Source of the DNA: an uncultured Cohaesibacter sp.
GTDB taxonomy: Bacteria > Pseudomonadota > Alphaproteobacteria > Rhizobiales > Cohaesibacteraceae
DNA length: 64,000 nucleotides
Reading direction: 5' to 3'
Assembly (NCBI RefSeq): GCF_963664735.1
Contig: NZ_OY761553.1
Location: 1,255,303-1,319,302 of the forward strand
The notes beneath the pieces were generated by a model that did not search any database, was not told the origin of the DNA, and saw nothing but the letters and a program-made list of their open reading frames with translations. Below are positions 63,773 to 64,000 of this stretch, piece by piece; the first letter of the stretch is position 1, and every line of letters begins with the position of its first letter. The position numbers and the translations under genes were made by a program.

Positions 63773-64000
63773 TCAATCCTTTTTGTACATGCTTTTTGGA
63801 CCTAGCGGATGGTCTGCCTGCGGGTAAGGATGGTGGTGATGATCATGGCCTTCGCCATGAGAATGCCCGTGGTCATGGCCATGATCGTGGTGGTGGTGAT
63901 GATCATGCCCGTGGTGGTCATGATCATGATCATGATCGTGGTCATGATGGTGAGAGGTGCCATGATCATGGCCGTGACCTTGGGAGTGAGCGTGGTCGTG
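63773..64000 (-). CDS. C-terminal His-rich tail of a protein running off the right edge (possible CbiX-type cobaltochelatase)
   Basis: The frame is open across the window edge and gives 75 C-terminal residues before a TGA at 63773. About half are His, in repeats such as HDHDHDHDHH and HGHDHHHHHDHGHDHGHS. It ends HHHHPYPQADHPLGPKSMYK, then KD. The end PYPxADHPLGP is what I recall from long CbiX sirohydrochlorin cobaltochelatases, which have such tails; a CobW-like GTPase or a nickel/cobalt transporter is also possible. It sits just upstream of cobH. The body of the gene is outside the window, so the identity is unconfirmed. Confidence 0.55.
   Translation of the reverse strand, partial: HDHAHSQGHGHDHGTSHHHDHDHDHDHDHHGHDHHHHHDHGHDHGHSHGEGHDHHHHPYPQADHPLGPKSMYKKD

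Noticed and set aside
63780-64000. The CATGATCATGACCA-type repeat as a CRISPR or satellite array
   Set aside because: It is an open reading frame of His/Asp/Gly codons on the minus strand; the periodicity is that of codons, not of repeats with spacers.

Overview
The window looks like a chromosomal segment of an alphaproteobacterium of the Hyphomicrobiales (Rhizobiales). The grounds are the neighbourhood of a bifunctional RelA/SpoT homologue, rpoZ and a NYN-domain LabA-like gene, a psd-pssA pair, a DivJ/PleC-type histidine kinase, and moderate base composition. A marine Cohaesibacter-like genus would fit, but that is a guess. I saw no rRNA, tRNA, CRISPR array or intact insertion sequence.

Left part (1-16 kb): the 5' part of rsh, rpoZ and the LabA-like NYN gene; a likely azlC-azlD-glutamine amidotransferase-dipeptidase operon; a MerR regulator divergent from a CDF-type metal exporter with a textbook 19-bp-spacer promoter; three small unknown genes; a PadR-RND efflux-PadR block with repeated AT-rich operator-like boxes; and psd-pssA.

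Middle (17-46 kb): rpiA, a DUF2059 gene and a gor-GNAT-gamma-glutamylcyclotransferase operon; gph; a GntR regulator; class II (fumC) and class I fumarases around a DsrE-like gene; an L,D-transpeptidase; molybdenum cofactor genes moaA, mobA and mobB interspersed with a DMT transporter and the Mrp Fe-S carrier; a HisJ/ArgT-type amino acid ABC transporter with two paralogous binding proteins, two permeases and no ATPase; glyS without glyQ; a beta-hydroxyacid dehydrogenase; an Lrp regulator; a uracil-DNA-glycosylase-family protein; the histidine kinase; and a frameshifted DMT transporter.

Right part (45.6-64 kb): a large cobalamin cluster. cobT and cobS come first. After an aspartic-protease-like membrane protein, dusA and a decayed island follow cobQ, cobK, cbiD, cobA, cobB, cobM, a cbiG-cobJ fusion, cobI, cobL and cobH, then the His-rich tail of a gene that runs off the right edge. 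The mix of cbiD and cbiG with Cob-named methyltransferases, without cobG or cobF in view, points to an anaerobic-type or hybrid corrin route.

The most unusual stretch is 49.6-52.6 kb, between dusA and cobQ. It has two diverged remnants of integrase N-termini about 2.8 kb apart, a broken staphylococcal-nuclease-like gene and a 13-bp tandem repeat. Between them lies one intact gene that joins an SGNH-hydrolase-like domain to a citrate-lyase-ligase (CitC) nucleotidyltransferase domain, although no citrate lyase gene is present. This orphan fusion is my best candidate for something undescribed.
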